64,000 nucleotides of DNA from Salinarimonas sp. (GTDB taxonomy: Bacteria; Pseudomonadota; Alphaproteobacteria; Rhizobiales; Beijerinckiaceae). The notes under the pieces were generated by a model. That model searched no databases. It saw only the letters and a program-made list of their open reading frames with translations, and was not told the DNA's origin. The DNA is taken from assembly GCA_020832565.1 (NCBI GenBank), contig JAFIEI010000002.1:186001-250000 (forward strand), in the 5' to 3' direction. The position numbers were made by a program, and so were the translations under genes. The first letter of the stretch is position 1; each line of letters starts with the position of its first letter. Below, piece by piece: positions 45,445 to 54,787 of the stretch.

Positions 45445-47316
45445 ATGCCGATCCTGCGCCTCATCGCCACATCCGACCTGCACATGCATGTGCGCCCCTA
45501 CGACTATTTCGAGGACCGCGAAGACGAATCCGTCGGACTCGCCGCCCTCGCCCCCCTCATCACGCAGGCGCGGACCGAGCATGCCTGCTGCCTGCTCGTC
45601 GACAATGGCGACTTCCTGCAGGGTGCTCCGCTCGGCGATGTCGCGGCACAGGACTTTGCCGAGGGCGCACGGCGCATCAATCCGGTCATCGCCGCGATGA
45701 ACGCGATCGGCTACGACGCTGCGACGCTCGGCAATCACGAGTTCAACTATGGCCTCGACTACCTGGACCATGCTCTCGGGCAAGCGCGCTTTCCTATACT
45801 CTCGGCCAATCTGAAGCGCACCGACGGCAGCGCATATGTGCCGGCGACCACGATGATCACACGCAGCCTCGCCGGCGGCTCCGATGGTGACGCGGCGCTG
45901 CGAATCGGCCTCATCGGCCTCCTGCCGCCCCAGATCCTGCAATGGGATCGCAGCCATCTCGACGGGCGGGTCGTCGTCGAGGACATCCTCGCAGCGGCGC
46001 GGCGCGAAGCGGTTGCATTGCGTGAAAAGGGCGCGGATCTCGTGATCGCTTTGTGCCATTCCGGCATTACCGGGGGCACCTATCGCGAAGGCCAGGAGAA
46101 CGCGGCGGGGCATCTGGGGGCCGTACCCGGCATCGATGCGATCATCGCCGGGCATCAGCATCTGCGTTTTCCCGGATCGCGCGAATTCGAAGACCTGCCG
46201 GGCATCGACAATTCCCGCGGCAGCCTGCACGGCGTTCCCGCGATCATGCCCGGCTCCTTCGGCGCGGCGCTGGGCCTGCTCGACCTGACACTCGCCCGTG
46301 ACGGCGACGTCTGGTCCGTCACCCGTCACGCGGCCACGATCCGGCGCCCCGCCCCGGCGGGCGAACGCGTTCCGAGGGATTGCCCGGCCCGGAAGGCCAT
46401 CCTCGCCGCCACCGAGGAGGATCACGCACGCACGCTGACGCAGATGCACGCGCATATCGGTGAGACCGGGACCGCGATCGATTCGCATTTCGCGCTGCTC
46501 GGCGACAATTCGGCGATGGCGCTCGTCGCGAAAGCGCAGCGCGAGGCCGCTCAGGGACTCGTCGAAGGCATGGGGCTGTCGGATCTGCCGCTGCTCTCCG
46601 CCGCGGCGCCGTTCAAGGCGGGCGGGCGCGGCGGCCCGGGATATTTCACCCGGATCGCGCCCGGTGCGCTGACCCTGCGCGATCTCGCCAACCTCTATCT
46701 CTATCCGAACACCGTCAGCGTCGTTCGGGTGACTGGCGCGCAGTTGCGGGAATGGCTGGAGCGTTCGAGCGGGATATTCCGCCAGATCGATCCCGACGGG
46801 CCGCCGGACCAGTTGCTCTTGCGGCACAATTTTCCGTCATACCATTTCGATGTGATCTTCGGCCTGGACTACGAGATAGACCTCTCCGCCCCGGCCCGGC
46901 ACGACCGCGATGGTGCCCTGGTGGCCCCTCGGGCGCGCCGAATCACGCGGCTCGTTCATGACGGCGCCGAGATCCGTCCCGAGCAGGAATTTCTCGTCGC
47001 CACGAACAATTATCGCGCCGGCGGCGGCGGTACGTTCTTCGGGGGCGCGCCGGCGCCCGTCATCGCACAGAGCACGCAGATGGTGCGTGAAGTGGTAACC
47101 GATTATGTCCGCGCACGCGGCTATGTCGCGCCGCGCTGGACGCGCAACTGGCGCTTTGCACCACTGTCGCATCCCGACGGCTCCCCCGTCGAAGTGATCT
47201 TCGAGACCGGCGCCCGGGGCGAGGGTCGCGAACCGGCGGATATGCCACTGACGCCGCTCGGGCCGACCGAGCAGGGCTTTCTCGCCTACAGGCTGCGCCT
47301 GTCCGACGTCACCTGA
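45445..47316 (+). CDS. cpdB: 2',3'-cyclic-nucleotide 2'-phosphodiesterase/3'-nucleotidase
   Basis: A 623-residue enzyme of the 5'-nucleotidase/CpdB family. The metallophosphatase domain has the metal ligands in TSDLHMHV, VDNGDFLQG, LGNHEFNYG and IAGHQHLRFPG. The C-terminal nucleotidase domain includes NLYLYPNTVSVVRVTG and the substrate-stacking region FATNNYR-like VATNNYRAGGGG. It releases nucleoside 3'-phosphates and then nucleosides from cyclic nucleotides. No signal peptide is visible at the ATG or in any upstream in-frame start, although most CpdB proteins are periplasmic. Confidence 0.9.
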   Translation: MPILRLIATSDLHMHVRPYDYFEDREDESVGLAALAPLITQARTEHACCLLVDNGDFLQGAPLGDVAAQDFAEGARRINPVIAAMNAIGYDAATLGNHEFNYGLDYLDHALGQARFPILSANLKRTDGSAYVPATTMITRSLAGGSDGDAALRIGLIGLLPPQILQWDRSHLDGRVVVEDILAAARREAVALREKGADLVIALCHSGITGGTYREGQENAAGHLGAVPGIDAIIAGHQHLRFPGSREFEDLPGIDNSRGSLHGVPAIMPGSFGAALGLLDLTLARDGDVWSVTRHAATIRRPAPAGERVPRDCPARKAILAATEEDHARTLTQMHAHIGETGTAIDSHFALLGDNSAMALVAKAQREAAQGLVEGMGLSDLPLLSAAAPFKAGGRGGPGYFTRIAPGALTLRDLANLYLYPNTVSVVRVTGAQLREWLERSSGIFRQIDPDGPPDQLLLRHNFPSYHFDVIFGLDYEIDLSAPARHDRDGALVAPRARRITRLVHDGAEIRPEQEFLVATNNYRAGGGGTFFGGAPAPVIAQSTQMVREVVTDYVRARGYVAPRWTRNWRFAPLSHPDGSPVEVIFETGARGEGREPADMPLTPLGPTEQGFLAYRLRLSDVT

Positions 47317-47323
47317 ATGAGGC

Positions 47324-47638
47324 TCAATGCAGCATCAGGAATTCGCGCGCCTGACGCTGGGCGATGGCGACGTCTTCGCGCGACATCTCGCCGGCGAGTT
47401 CAGCGCGATGTGCGATGGCCTCGCGGCAGCCCTTGAACACGGCGACGTTCAGCCATTTGTGTGCGCTGACGAGATCCGGCTCGACGCGGCGCCCCGCCGC
47501 ATACATCAGACCGAGCTCGTAGAATACGCGCCCGTCCTCGATCTCCCGGTCCGGCGTGATGATGTCGGTGGCTCCTGTCCCGCTCTCGACCAACGCAATG
47601 CTGCTCGGCTCGTAGCGTGCCATATCGTACCTGGCCAT
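47324..47638 (-). CDS. Sel1-repeat small protein
   Basis: A 104-residue protein with a single recognisable Sel1-like unit, FYELGLMYAAGRRVEPDLVS followed by AHKWLNVAVFKG, and a helical C-terminus. Such short Sel1 proteins are common in Rhizobiales; no function is established. I start at the ATG at 47638 (MARYDMARYE), which follows a purine-rich stretch; an ATG eleven residues upstream is also in frame. It converges on cpdB with only seven bases between. Confidence 0.82.
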   Translation of the reverse strand: MARYDMARYEPSSIALVESGTGATDIITPDREIEDGRVFYELGLMYAAGRRVEPDLVSAHKWLNVAVFKGCREAIAHRAELAGEMSREDVAIAQRQAREFLMLH

Positions 47639-48080
47639 GACGCATCCCCTTCTTCTTCGATCCGGATACATTGTCCGGTCCCTATCGCAAGGCCCGTCCC
47701 ATCGCGCCTCGTCATGAACAGATTATTGCCGGGAAGGCGTAAAAACGCGTCTAAAATTGTCGGTGAATCACCCGGCAAGAATACTTGCGATGCGCTTAAA
47801 CTGCGTTGATGCTTCATGAAAATCGGGCCGAATCCGCTCGTTCTGGCACAGGAACGCCGGCAAATGCGCATTCGCGCTTGACGATTCGTCAAGCATGACG
47901 GCAGGACTCGGGAGAAACCTGCGCAGCATGCCGGAGACCGCCCGGAATGCTGCGCGGCCACAAAAGCGCCCCACGTTTATGGCGTTGAGGCTCACGAAGG
48001 GATGCGTTGCATCTGTCGCAGGCGATCCATAGTCTTGCGCCGAGCATCGAACCCGCACTGGTCGAGGGAGTATCTGACCC
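47639..48080. other. Intergenic region between Sel1 and META genes
   Basis: 442 bases without a recognisable gene. It must contain two divergent promoters. The only clear structure is a 19-base palindrome at 47876-47894 (listed separately). The remainder shows no repeats or RNA fold that I could support. Confidence 0.6.
47876..47894. promoter_or_regulatory. Perfect 19-base palindrome
   Basis: GCTTGACGA-t-TCGTCAAGC has perfect 9-base arms about one central base. It lies about 240 bases before the Sel1 gene start and 187 bases before the META gene. It has the size and symmetry of a dimeric repressor site and no T run, so a terminator is less likely. Confidence 0.5.
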
Positions 48081-48539
48081 ATGAAAGCGTTACGCGTCGC
48101 GGCCCTGTGCCTCATTGCCGGCCTCGCCCTGCCGACGCCGTCGGCCCTTGCCCAGGCCCAAGGTCAGGAGCAGGAAGAAAATCTCGTGCCGCAGCCAATG
48201 CGCGAGAAGCAGTTTCCGATCAATGTCTCGTATTCAGTCGTGAGCCTGAACGGGCGCGCCTTTCCCGGCGAGAACCCGGCCATGATTCTCGATTCGAATT
48301 TCCGCCTGAGCGGATTCGGCGGCTGCAACAATTATTCGGCCATCGCCTATCCCCAGCTCGAGCAGGGTATTGCCGTCGGCCCCTTCGCCCTGACCAACCG
48401 GGAATGCGGACGCGAGGTCATGAGTGCCGAGCGTGGCTTTCTCGAAGCGCTGCGCGCTGCGCGGGAATGGGACACGCAAGGCAATCGCCTGACATTGAAC
48501 GGTCCGCGCGGCGAACTCGTGCTCGAACGCTCGATGTAG
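48081..48539 (+). CDS. META-domain (HslJ-like) exported protein
   Basis: A 152-residue protein with a signal peptide (MKALRVAALCLIAGLALPTP, cleavage near ALA-QA) and a META domain: VSLNGRAFPGENPAMILDSN, then FRLSGFGGCNNYSA with the conserved GCN, and the closing RGELVLER. META proteins are envelope proteins linked to heat shock or stress, such as HslJ; the molecular role is unknown. It is a single gene facing the M81 peptidase gene. Confidence 0.9.
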   Translation: MKALRVAALCLIAGLALPTPSALAQAQGQEQEENLVPQPMREKQFPINVSYSVVSLNGRAFPGENPAMILDSNFRLSGFGGCNNYSAIAYPQLEQGIAVGPFALTNRECGREVMSAERGFLEALRAAREWDTQGNRLTLNGPRGELVLERSM

Positions 48540-48549
48540 TCCTGCAGCG

Positions 48550-50040
48550 TCACCCCGCCCGCGGCCTCAGACGCAGGCCGGGACGGGTCTTGGTGAAGGC
48601 GAAGCTCTGCGGGTCGTCCGGATTGGTGCCCGGCGCGAGCCCGATCAGCACCTGCTCGGCGATTTCCTGAAAACCCGAACGGAAATGCGCCGAGCTCTTC
48701 AGCACGACGATATCCGCCGCCTGCGGATCGATGCCGATATGGCTGAAGGTCTCGCGGTGGATCGGCTGCTGGCGGATGGTGACGACGAGCACCCGCACGC
48801 CGCCCTGCGCAAGCACCGCCGTCGGCCCCATCTCGGTGATCGGGGTGCGCAGCATCGGCGCGGTGCCGCGAAAGCGCCCGTCGCTGAGCGCTTCCACCCG
48901 CCAGGGTCCGGGAACGGGCTCCTGCCCCGGCCCCTCACCCGGCCCCGACAGGCTGTCGATGACGCCGCCGATGCCGAGATCATGGGCGCGCTTGGCGATT
49001 TCCGGCGCATGAAAGATCCCGACCACGGCGTTCTGCGCGCCCTGCCGCAGAAGCTCCACGATCATCCCCGTCGTATTCGAGAAAGCACCCGCGCCGGGAT
49101 TGTCCTGGGTATCGGATATGATGACGGGACGGCTTGCCCCCGCCGCGATCCGCGCGGCTTCGGCGACGGCCTGGGCTACGGGGAGCGGCTGATGGCGGGC
49201 ATAGTCCGCCTCCGCCTCGAGAAGCGCGTTAAAGAGCCGGTCGGCAGCGGCATCGGTCGCCGCCTGATCGGGGCCATAGGCCGTGACGCTCGGCCCGACA
49301 TCGCGGATATCAGCGGGCGGAAAGCCCATATTCAAAGCCAGATGCACGCCGGTCTCGGCCTCGATCGCCTCCAGCGTCTCGTAGAGCGCCCGCGAGGTGT
49401 CGAGGTAGGTCGAGCCGGCGGGGATGGGGATGAGATAGGGTGACTGGCGCAGCGCGCGGGCATTTGGCAGCCCTGCTGCGCGCCACTGCAGCAGCCGATC
49501 GAACCATTGCGCGCAGCGCCCGCCGGTGGGGCCCCAATCGTTATGCGGATAGGTGCGATAGGAGGTCAGGAAATCCGCGCGTGCGACCATTTCGGGCGAG
49601 ACATTGGCATGCAGGTCGAGCGCGACCAGGATCGGGATATCCGGGCCGACCGCCTCCCGCACCCGCGCCAGCAACGCCCCCTCCCCGTCATCGGCGCTTT
49701 GCGTGACCATGGCGCCGTGCAGTTCGAGGAAGATCGCATCGACAGCCTCCCCGCGCAGTGGCTCGGTGAGCGCGCGCGCCATATGTTCGAAGGCTTCATC
49801 GGTGACCCGCCCGCCCGGCATGGCGCAGGCCCAGGCCAGCGGCAGGAGCTCGTGGCCGGCCTCACGGGCGCGGGCGATGAAATGCGACAGGCCGAGATTG
49901 AGCCCCTCGAACGCATCGAAGATCGCCTCCCCCATGGTCGGACGCGGCCAGGGCCCGCCTTCTGCAAAATCCTCCCAGCCCGTGGGGCGGGCGATGAAAG
50001 TGTTGGTCTCGTGCAGAAATCCCCCGACCGCGATACGCAT
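48550..50040 (-). CDS. M81-family metallopeptidase (MlrC-like)
   Basis: A 496-residue protein of the family that includes MlrC of the microcystin degradation pathway. The N-terminal MRIAVGGFLHETNTFI carries the conserved HET motif, then LELHGAMVT, LDLHANVSP and YRTYPHND supply further metal ligands. The C-terminal domain contains VIISDTQDNPGAGA and IFHAPEIAK. The actual substrate in non-cyanotoxin degraders is unknown, though peptide or amide bonds are likely. The ATG at 50040 begins the conserved N-terminus. It lies next to the second AT-rich leader. Confidence 0.9.
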   Translation of the reverse strand: MRIAVGGFLHETNTFIARPTGWEDFAEGGPWPRPTMGEAIFDAFEGLNLGLSHFIARAREAGHELLPLAWACAMPGGRVTDEAFEHMARALTEPLRGEAVDAIFLELHGAMVTQSADDGEGALLARVREAVGPDIPILVALDLHANVSPEMVARADFLTSYRTYPHNDWGPTGGRCAQWFDRLLQWRAAGLPNARALRQSPYLIPIPAGSTYLDTSRALYETLEAIEAETGVHLALNMGFPPADIRDVGPSVTAYGPDQAATDAAADRLFNALLEAEADYARHQPLPVAQAVAEAARIAAGASRPVIISDTQDNPGAGAFSNTTGMIVELLRQGAQNAVVGIFHAPEIAKRAHDLGIGGVIDSLSGPGEGPGQEPVPGPWRVEALSDGRFRGTAPMLRTPITEMGPTAVLAQGGVRVLVVTIRQQPIHRETFSHIGIDPQAADIVVLKSSAHFRSGFQEIAEQVLIGLAPGTNPDDPQSFAFTKTRPGLRLRPRAG

Positions 50041-50245
50041 GCGTGTGTCCCCATCCGTTGCTTGCAGGCCCGCCGGCGGCTGGTCGCGGCGTTGCCAATA
50101 TGCGGGAGCATGGTGGCGCGAAGCCGGCCCGCTGTCACGACAGGCGCCGGCACGGGGAGATGGGTACCCATGCACGGATTAGAGAATGTGTTTTATGCAT
50201 TAAATTTACAACTTAACTATTATAATATTATGTTTAATAATCTAT

Positions 50246-50274
50246 TTGAATATAAAAACAACTATTAGTATATT
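50246..50274 (+). promoter_or_regulatory. Sigma70-like promoter of the repeat-domain orphan gene
   Basis: TTGAAT (50246-50251) and TATATT (50269-50274) are separated by exactly 17 bases within the AT-rich leader. The start of transcription would fall near 50281, about 29 bases before the ATG. Confidence 0.55.
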
Positions 50275-50309
50275 TGGCTTGTTCAATCATGCATACGAGG
50301 GAGTGAGTT

Positions 50310-51191
50310 ATGCAGGTTACAAATACATCAGCCCAGAATGGATACACCTCTACGCAAGAGCCGAATGTCGACGGCGCAGGGTTCGGGGGTGCCATGCAGA
50401 CCGCATCTGCAGAGGCAGGTACCGTAGCCATCGATCCGCATCGTCGTGCAGTGCTGGATGGCGCGCTGGCCAGGATGGAAACGATGATGAACGACCACGG
50501 CGCGCCGGAAATGGCCCCGCTGGCGAAGCGACTTCTGGAAAATGCGGCGGAACAGATGCCAGATTCGCCCACCCACATTTTCGAGCAAAACGTATCAGAA
50601 ATGATACCGGCCCATATCCTGCATCATCTCTTCAGCCGCACCGGAAAAGTTGACGATCCGAACGCACCGGAGCGTGGGCCAATCAATATACCCGTATTGG
50701 ATGAGAATGGCGCTCTTACAAATCTCAGCTTGCGCTTCCCGGATCAATTTCGAATTCAACAGCATGTCGACCAGTTTAAAATTGATCAAAGCAGGGAGGC
50801 CCGTCGCGAGCAGCAGGTCGAGCGAAATGAGCAATTCGAACGCGATAGACTTCAATCAGATGTTTCAGCCTTGTATAGTCGTCAGACACAACTTCAAATT
50901 CCACAACAAATGCACGCTCATGGAGCGCCGCATCTTATCGCTCCGGCAAATTGGACACTCTCGGAGGCAGGGCGAGAAATGAGGTTGAACCCGGATGAGT
51001 TCACAATCGAGAACATGAATATCCTTCAGGCTCACATTATCCATCATCTCCTGGCGCGCGACGGCATCATCGATGATCCGAACGCGCCGACGGAAGGCCC
51101 GATCTTCGTGCCGCAATATCTCGCTGACGGAACCATGCATCACGTCCCCGTCGAACTGCTCATGGAGCGACCGGAGCGTCATGAAGCGTAA
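50310..51191 (+). CDS. Orphan protein with two copies of an ~80-residue repeat domain
   Basis: A 293-residue protein I cannot place in any family. Residues 1-40 are low complexity (MQVTNTSAQNGYTSTQEPNV and on). Two related units follow. Unit 1 (about 63-142) has AHILHHLFSRTGKVDDPNAP then GPINIPVLDENGAL; unit 2 (about 204-284) has AHIIHHLLARDGIIDDPNAP then GPIFVPQYLADGTM. The shared pattern AHIxHHLxxRxGxxDDPNAP with GPIxVP and DG is unmistakable. Both units open with HGAP, and the period is about 140 residues. Between them lies a charged Gln/Arg/Glu linker (143-203) likely to be a coiled coil. There is no signal peptide. GC is lower than in neighbours, and the leader is AT-rich. Function unknown; export or effector use is only a suggestion. 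Confidence 0.75.
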   Translation: MQVTNTSAQNGYTSTQEPNVDGAGFGGAMQTASAEAGTVAIDPHRRAVLDGALARMETMMNDHGAPEMAPLAKRLLENAAEQMPDSPTHIFEQNVSEMIPAHILHHLFSRTGKVDDPNAPERGPINIPVLDENGALTNLSLRFPDQFRIQQHVDQFKIDQSREARREQQVERNEQFERDRLQSDVSALYSRQTQLQIPQQMHAHGAPHLIAPANWTLSEAGREMRLNPDEFTIENMNILQAHIIHHLLARDGIIDDPNAPTEGPIFVPQYLADGTMHHVPVELLMERPERHEA

Positions 51192-51302
51192 CCCCCTCTG
51201 TCCACCGCAACATAGTTGCGGTGGACAAGTCCCGGCCCGCATCGCATCGCGGTGCGGGCTTTGCTAGAAGAGAGCCCGGTTCCAGATTCCGGCGAGGGTG
51301 GC

Positions 51303-54047
51303 GTGGTCGCGACGAAGATGCGTAAAGATGAGACGCAGGGCCAGGAGGCGCCCGCAGGGTCGCCTGTGGCGAGCGTCGCGCCCGAGCGCGTCACGCCGAT
51401 GATGGCGCAATATATCGAGATCAAGGCGGCCAATCCGGATTCGCTGCTGTTCTACCGCATGGGCGATTTCTACGAGCTGTTTTTCGAGGATGCCGAAATC
51501 GCCTCGCGCGCGCTCGGGATCGTGCTGACGAAGCGCGGCAAGCATCGCGGGGAGGATATCCCGATGTGCGGCGTGCCGGTGGAGCGCGCCGACGATTATC
51601 TGCAGCGCCTGATCGGGCTGGGCCACCGCGTTGCCGTCTGCGAGCAGATGGAGGATCCCGCCGAAGCGAAGAAGCGGGGCAACAAATCGGTGGTGCGTCG
51701 CGACGTTGTGCGCCTCGTCACGCCCGGCACCATCACCGAGGAAAACCTGCTCGAACCCGGACGCGCCAATCTCCTGCTCGCCATCGGCAGACGCCGCGCC
51801 GGCGATGATCACGCGCTCTACGGCCTCGCCGCCGTCGATATCTCGACGGGCCGATTCAGTGTTTCGGAAACCGATGCCGCCGGCCTGCCGGGCGAGGTGG
51901 CCCGGCTCGATCCGCGCGAGATCGTGCTGGCCGATTCCATCCTCGAAGATCCGGCGCTCGCCGGCTTCTGGCGCGAGACCCGGGTGCCGCTCTGCCCGTT
52001 GCCGCGCGACGGGCTCGACGCCGCCTCCGCCGAGAACCGGCTGTGCACGCATTACGGCGTCGCCACGCTGGACGCGTTCGGCGATTTCACCCGCGCCGAG
52101 ATCATCGCGGCGGGCACGGCGCTCGCCTATGTCGCGCGCACCCAGATTGCCGCGCGCCCGGCGCTCGAGCCGCCGCGCCGGGAAGCGGTGAGCGCGAGCC
52201 TCGCCATCGATGCGGCGACGCGGGCCAATCTCGAACTCACCCGCACACTCTCGGGCGAGCGCACCGGCTCGCTTCTCGCCACCATCGACATGACCGTCAC
52301 CCCCGGCGGCGGGCGGCTTCTCGCCGAGCGCCTCGCCGGCCCCTCCACCGATCTCGCGCAGATCGGCGCACGGCTCGATGCGCTCGACTTTCTCGTCAAT
52401 GAGTCCGCCCTGCGCGAGCGCCTGCGCGGCGCGCTTGCCGGCGCGCCCGATATCACCCGCGCGCTCTCACGTCTGGCGCTGGAGCGTGGCGGGCCGCGCG
52501 ATCTCGCCGCCATCCGCGACGGGCTGATCGCGGCGCGCGCCATCGCCGCCCTGATCGACGCGACGCAGGCCCCGGCCCGCAGCCTGCCCGAGGCGCTGGC
52601 CGCCTCCCGCGCCGCGCTCGATGCCGTGGATAAAAGCCTTTCCGATACCCTCGCCGCGGCCCTCGTCGAGGATCCCCCGCTGGCGCGTCGCGACGGCGGC
52701 TTCATCAGCGAGGGGCGCGACCCGGCCCTCGACGAGGCGCGGGTGCTGCAAAGCGATTCGCGCCGCTTCATCGCCGCGCTTCAGGGCCGCTATGCGCAGG
52801 AGACCGAGTGCCGGACGCTGCGCATCAAGCACAACAACATGCTCGGCTATTATGTCGAGGTGCCCCAGGCCACCGGCGAGGCCTGGCTGCGCAACGCGAT
52901 GAAGGAGACCTTCATCCACCGCCAGTCCATGTCTGGCGCGATGCGCTTCACCACGGTGGAACTCGGCGAACTCGAAGCGCGCATCGCCGGCGCCGCCGAG
53001 CGCGCCCGCGCCATCGAAACGGCGCTCTTCACCGAGCTCTCCAATCTCGTCGTAGAGCAGGCCTCCGGCATCACCGCCATCGCGCAGGCGCTCTCCGAGC
53101 TCGACGTCACGGCGGCTCTGGCCGAGCTTGCCGAGACGCGCGGCTGGACGCGCCCCATCGTCGATGACAGCCTCGCCTTCGCCATCGAAGGCGGGCGCCA
53201 TCCCGTGGTCGAGGATGCGCTGGCCCGTGCCGGCGAGAGCTTCATCGCCAATGACGCGGATCTCTCCGGCGATGATGCGGGGCATATCAGCGTAATCACC
53301 GGACCGAATATGGGCGGCAAATCCACTTATCTGCGCCAGAACGCGCTGATCGTGGTGCTTGCGCAGATGGGCGCGCGCGTCCCGGCGCGGCACGCGCATA
53401 TCGGGCTGGTCGACCGTTTGTTTTCACGCGTGGGGGCGGCGGATGATCTCGCGCGGGGCCGCTCGACCTTCATGGTCGAGATGGTCGAGACCGCCGCAAT
53501 TCTCAACCAGGCGAGCCGGCGCTCGCTCGTCATCCTCGACGAGATCGGGCGCGGCACCGCGACTTTCGACGGTCTCTCCATCGCCTGGGCCGCGATCGAG
53601 CATCTGCACGACGTCAATGGCTGCCGGGCACTGTTTGCCACCCATTTTCACGAGCTCACCCGCCTCGCCGAGCGGCTGGCGCGCCTTTCGAACGTCACCC
53701 TCAAGGTGGCCGAGCACAAGGGCGAGGTGGTCTTCCTGCACGAAGTGGTGCCCGGCGCGGCCGATCGCTCCTACGGGCTGCAGGTGGCGCGGCTCGCGGG
53801 CCTGCCCGCCCCGGTTATCACCCGCGCGCGCAGCATCCTCGAAGAGCTCGAACGCGCCGATCGCGAAAACCCCTCGACGGCACGGCTCGACGATCTGCCG
53901 CTTTTCGCCGCCCCGGCCCGCCAGCAGCCACCGCCCATGGTATCGGCGCCGGACCCGCTGCATGAAGCCCTCGCCGCGATCGATCCGGACGAGCTCAGCC
54001 CGCGCGAGGCGCTGGAGCGTCTATACGCGCTGAAGAAGCTGGTTTGA
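51303..54047 (+). CDS. mutS: DNA mismatch repair protein MutS
   Basis: A 914-residue mismatch sensor. The mismatch-binding N-terminal domain contains [17 protein letters not shown], whose Phe-x-Glu contacts mismatched bases. The ATPase has Walker [13 protein letters not shown] and Walker [13 protein letters not shown], then TTHFHELT-like [10 protein letters not shown]. With MutL it starts mismatch repair. I chose the GTG at 51303 because GAGGG stands five bases before it; an ATG at 51318 gives five fewer residues, and the ORF could begin at 51216. It follows the repeat-domain orphan on the same strand with 111 bases between. Confidence 0.96.
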   Translation: MVATKMRKDETQGQEAPAGSPVASVAPERVTPMMAQYIEIKAANPDSLLFYRMGDFYELFFEDAEIASRALGIVLTKRGKHRGEDIPMCGVPVERADDYLQRLIGLGHRVAVCEQMEDPAEAKKRGNKSVVRRDVVRLVTPGTITEENLLEPGRANLLLAIGRRRAGDDHALYGLAAVDISTGRFSVSETDAAGLPGEVARLDPREIVLADSILEDPALAGFWRETRVPLCPLPRDGLDAASAENRLCTHYGVATLDAFGDFTRAEIIAAGTALAYVARTQIAARPALEPPRREAVSASLAIDAATRANLELTRTLSGERTGSLLATIDMTVTPGGGRLLAERLAGPSTDLAQIGARLDALDFLVNESALRERLRGALAGAPDITRALSRLALERGGPRDLAAIRDGLIAARAIAALIDATQAPARSLPEALAASRAALDAVDKSLSDTLAAALVEDPPLARRDGGFISEGRDPALDEARVLQSDSRRFIAALQGRYAQETECRTLRIKHNNMLGYYVEVPQATGEAWLRNAMKETFIHRQSMSGAMRFTTVELGELEARIAGAAERARAIETALFTELSNLVVEQASGITAIAQALSELDVTAALAELAETRGWTRPIVDDSLAFAIEGGRHPVVEDALARAGESFIANDADLSGDDAGHISVITGPNMGGKSTYLRQNALIVVLAQMGARVPARHAHIGLVDRLFSRVGAADDLARGRSTFMVEMVETAAILNQASRRSLVILDEIGRGTATFDGLSIAWAAIEHLHDVNGCRALFATHFHELTRLAERLARLSNVTLKVAEHKGEVVFLHEVVPGAADRSYGLQVARLAGLPAPVITRARSILEELERADRENPSTARLDDLPLFAAPARQQPPPMVSAPDPLHEALAAIDPDELSPREALERLYALKKLV

Positions 54048-54064
54048 GGCGGCGGGGCCGGATC

Positions 54065-54787
54065 TCAGCTTTCCGAATCAGGTTTCTTGCCTTCGCCTTC
54101 CGCGCCCGGATCAGCTTCCGGTCGGGCATTGGCCATCTGCCGCGCGGCATCCTCGAAGAGGCTGCGCATCATCTGCATCTGGGTATCCTGCATCTCGCGC
54201 CCGAGCTGCATGAAGCGCTCCCAATGGCCGAAAATCTCCTCGACCGCCTTTTCCCCCTCGCTCTTGGGCGGCGGGGCCGGTTCGGGCTCGACGCCGAACA
54301 TGGCCGAAAACATCGCCTCGTAGGGGTTGTCGGCAGCCGGTTTCGCATTCTTCGCGAAATCGCCCTGTTTGCGCATCTTGTCGCCCATCCCGCCCATCAG
54401 GGTCGCGGCGACATAGGGCATCATCGACGACATGGTCTCGCGGGAAAGCCCTGCGAGCTTCGCGCTGTGATCGGAGAGGCTGCGCGCGAGATCGGGAGAG
54501 CCGAACAGCGCGCCGAGCGCCTCTTCCCCGCGCCGGCGAGCGTCCTGCGTATAGGCCTGTGCAGCGCTTTCGAAGAACGGGGCATAGGCCCCGCGCGCCA
54601 TCGCCTCGACAAGACCGCGCAGGTGATCGGGCTGGTCGCGCTGCTGCTGCAGGCCGAGCGCGAAGGCCGGCGCGAGGGCAGCCAGCGCCTTGCGGGTATC
54701 CTCCTGGCTCATTCCGAATTGTGCGGCGAAACTCTCGATCGCCGCCCCGCCCTGCGCATCGCGCATGATCTCCGCGAAATTCAGCAT
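54065..54787 (-). CDS. DUF937 domain protein
   Basis: A 240-residue protein. The N-terminal FAAQFGMSQEDTRKALAALA resembles DUF937, a helical repeat-like domain also found in YidB-type proteins. It then continues with alternating Met/Ala helices and an acidic C-terminal tail rich in Glu, Pro and Lys. No signal peptide or membrane segment is visible. The role is unknown. It converges on mutS with a 17-base gap. Confidence 0.85.
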   Translation of the reverse strand: MLNFAEIMRDAQGGAAIESFAAQFGMSQEDTRKALAALAPAFALGLQQQRDQPDHLRGLVEAMARGAYAPFFESAAQAYTQDARRRGEEALGALFGSPDLARSLSDHSAKLAGLSRETMSSMMPYVAATLMGGMGDKMRKQGDFAKNAKPAADNPYEAMFSAMFGVEPEPAPPPKSEGEKAVEEIFGHWERFMQLGREMQDTQMQMMRSLFEDAARQMANARPEADPGAEGEGKKPDSES

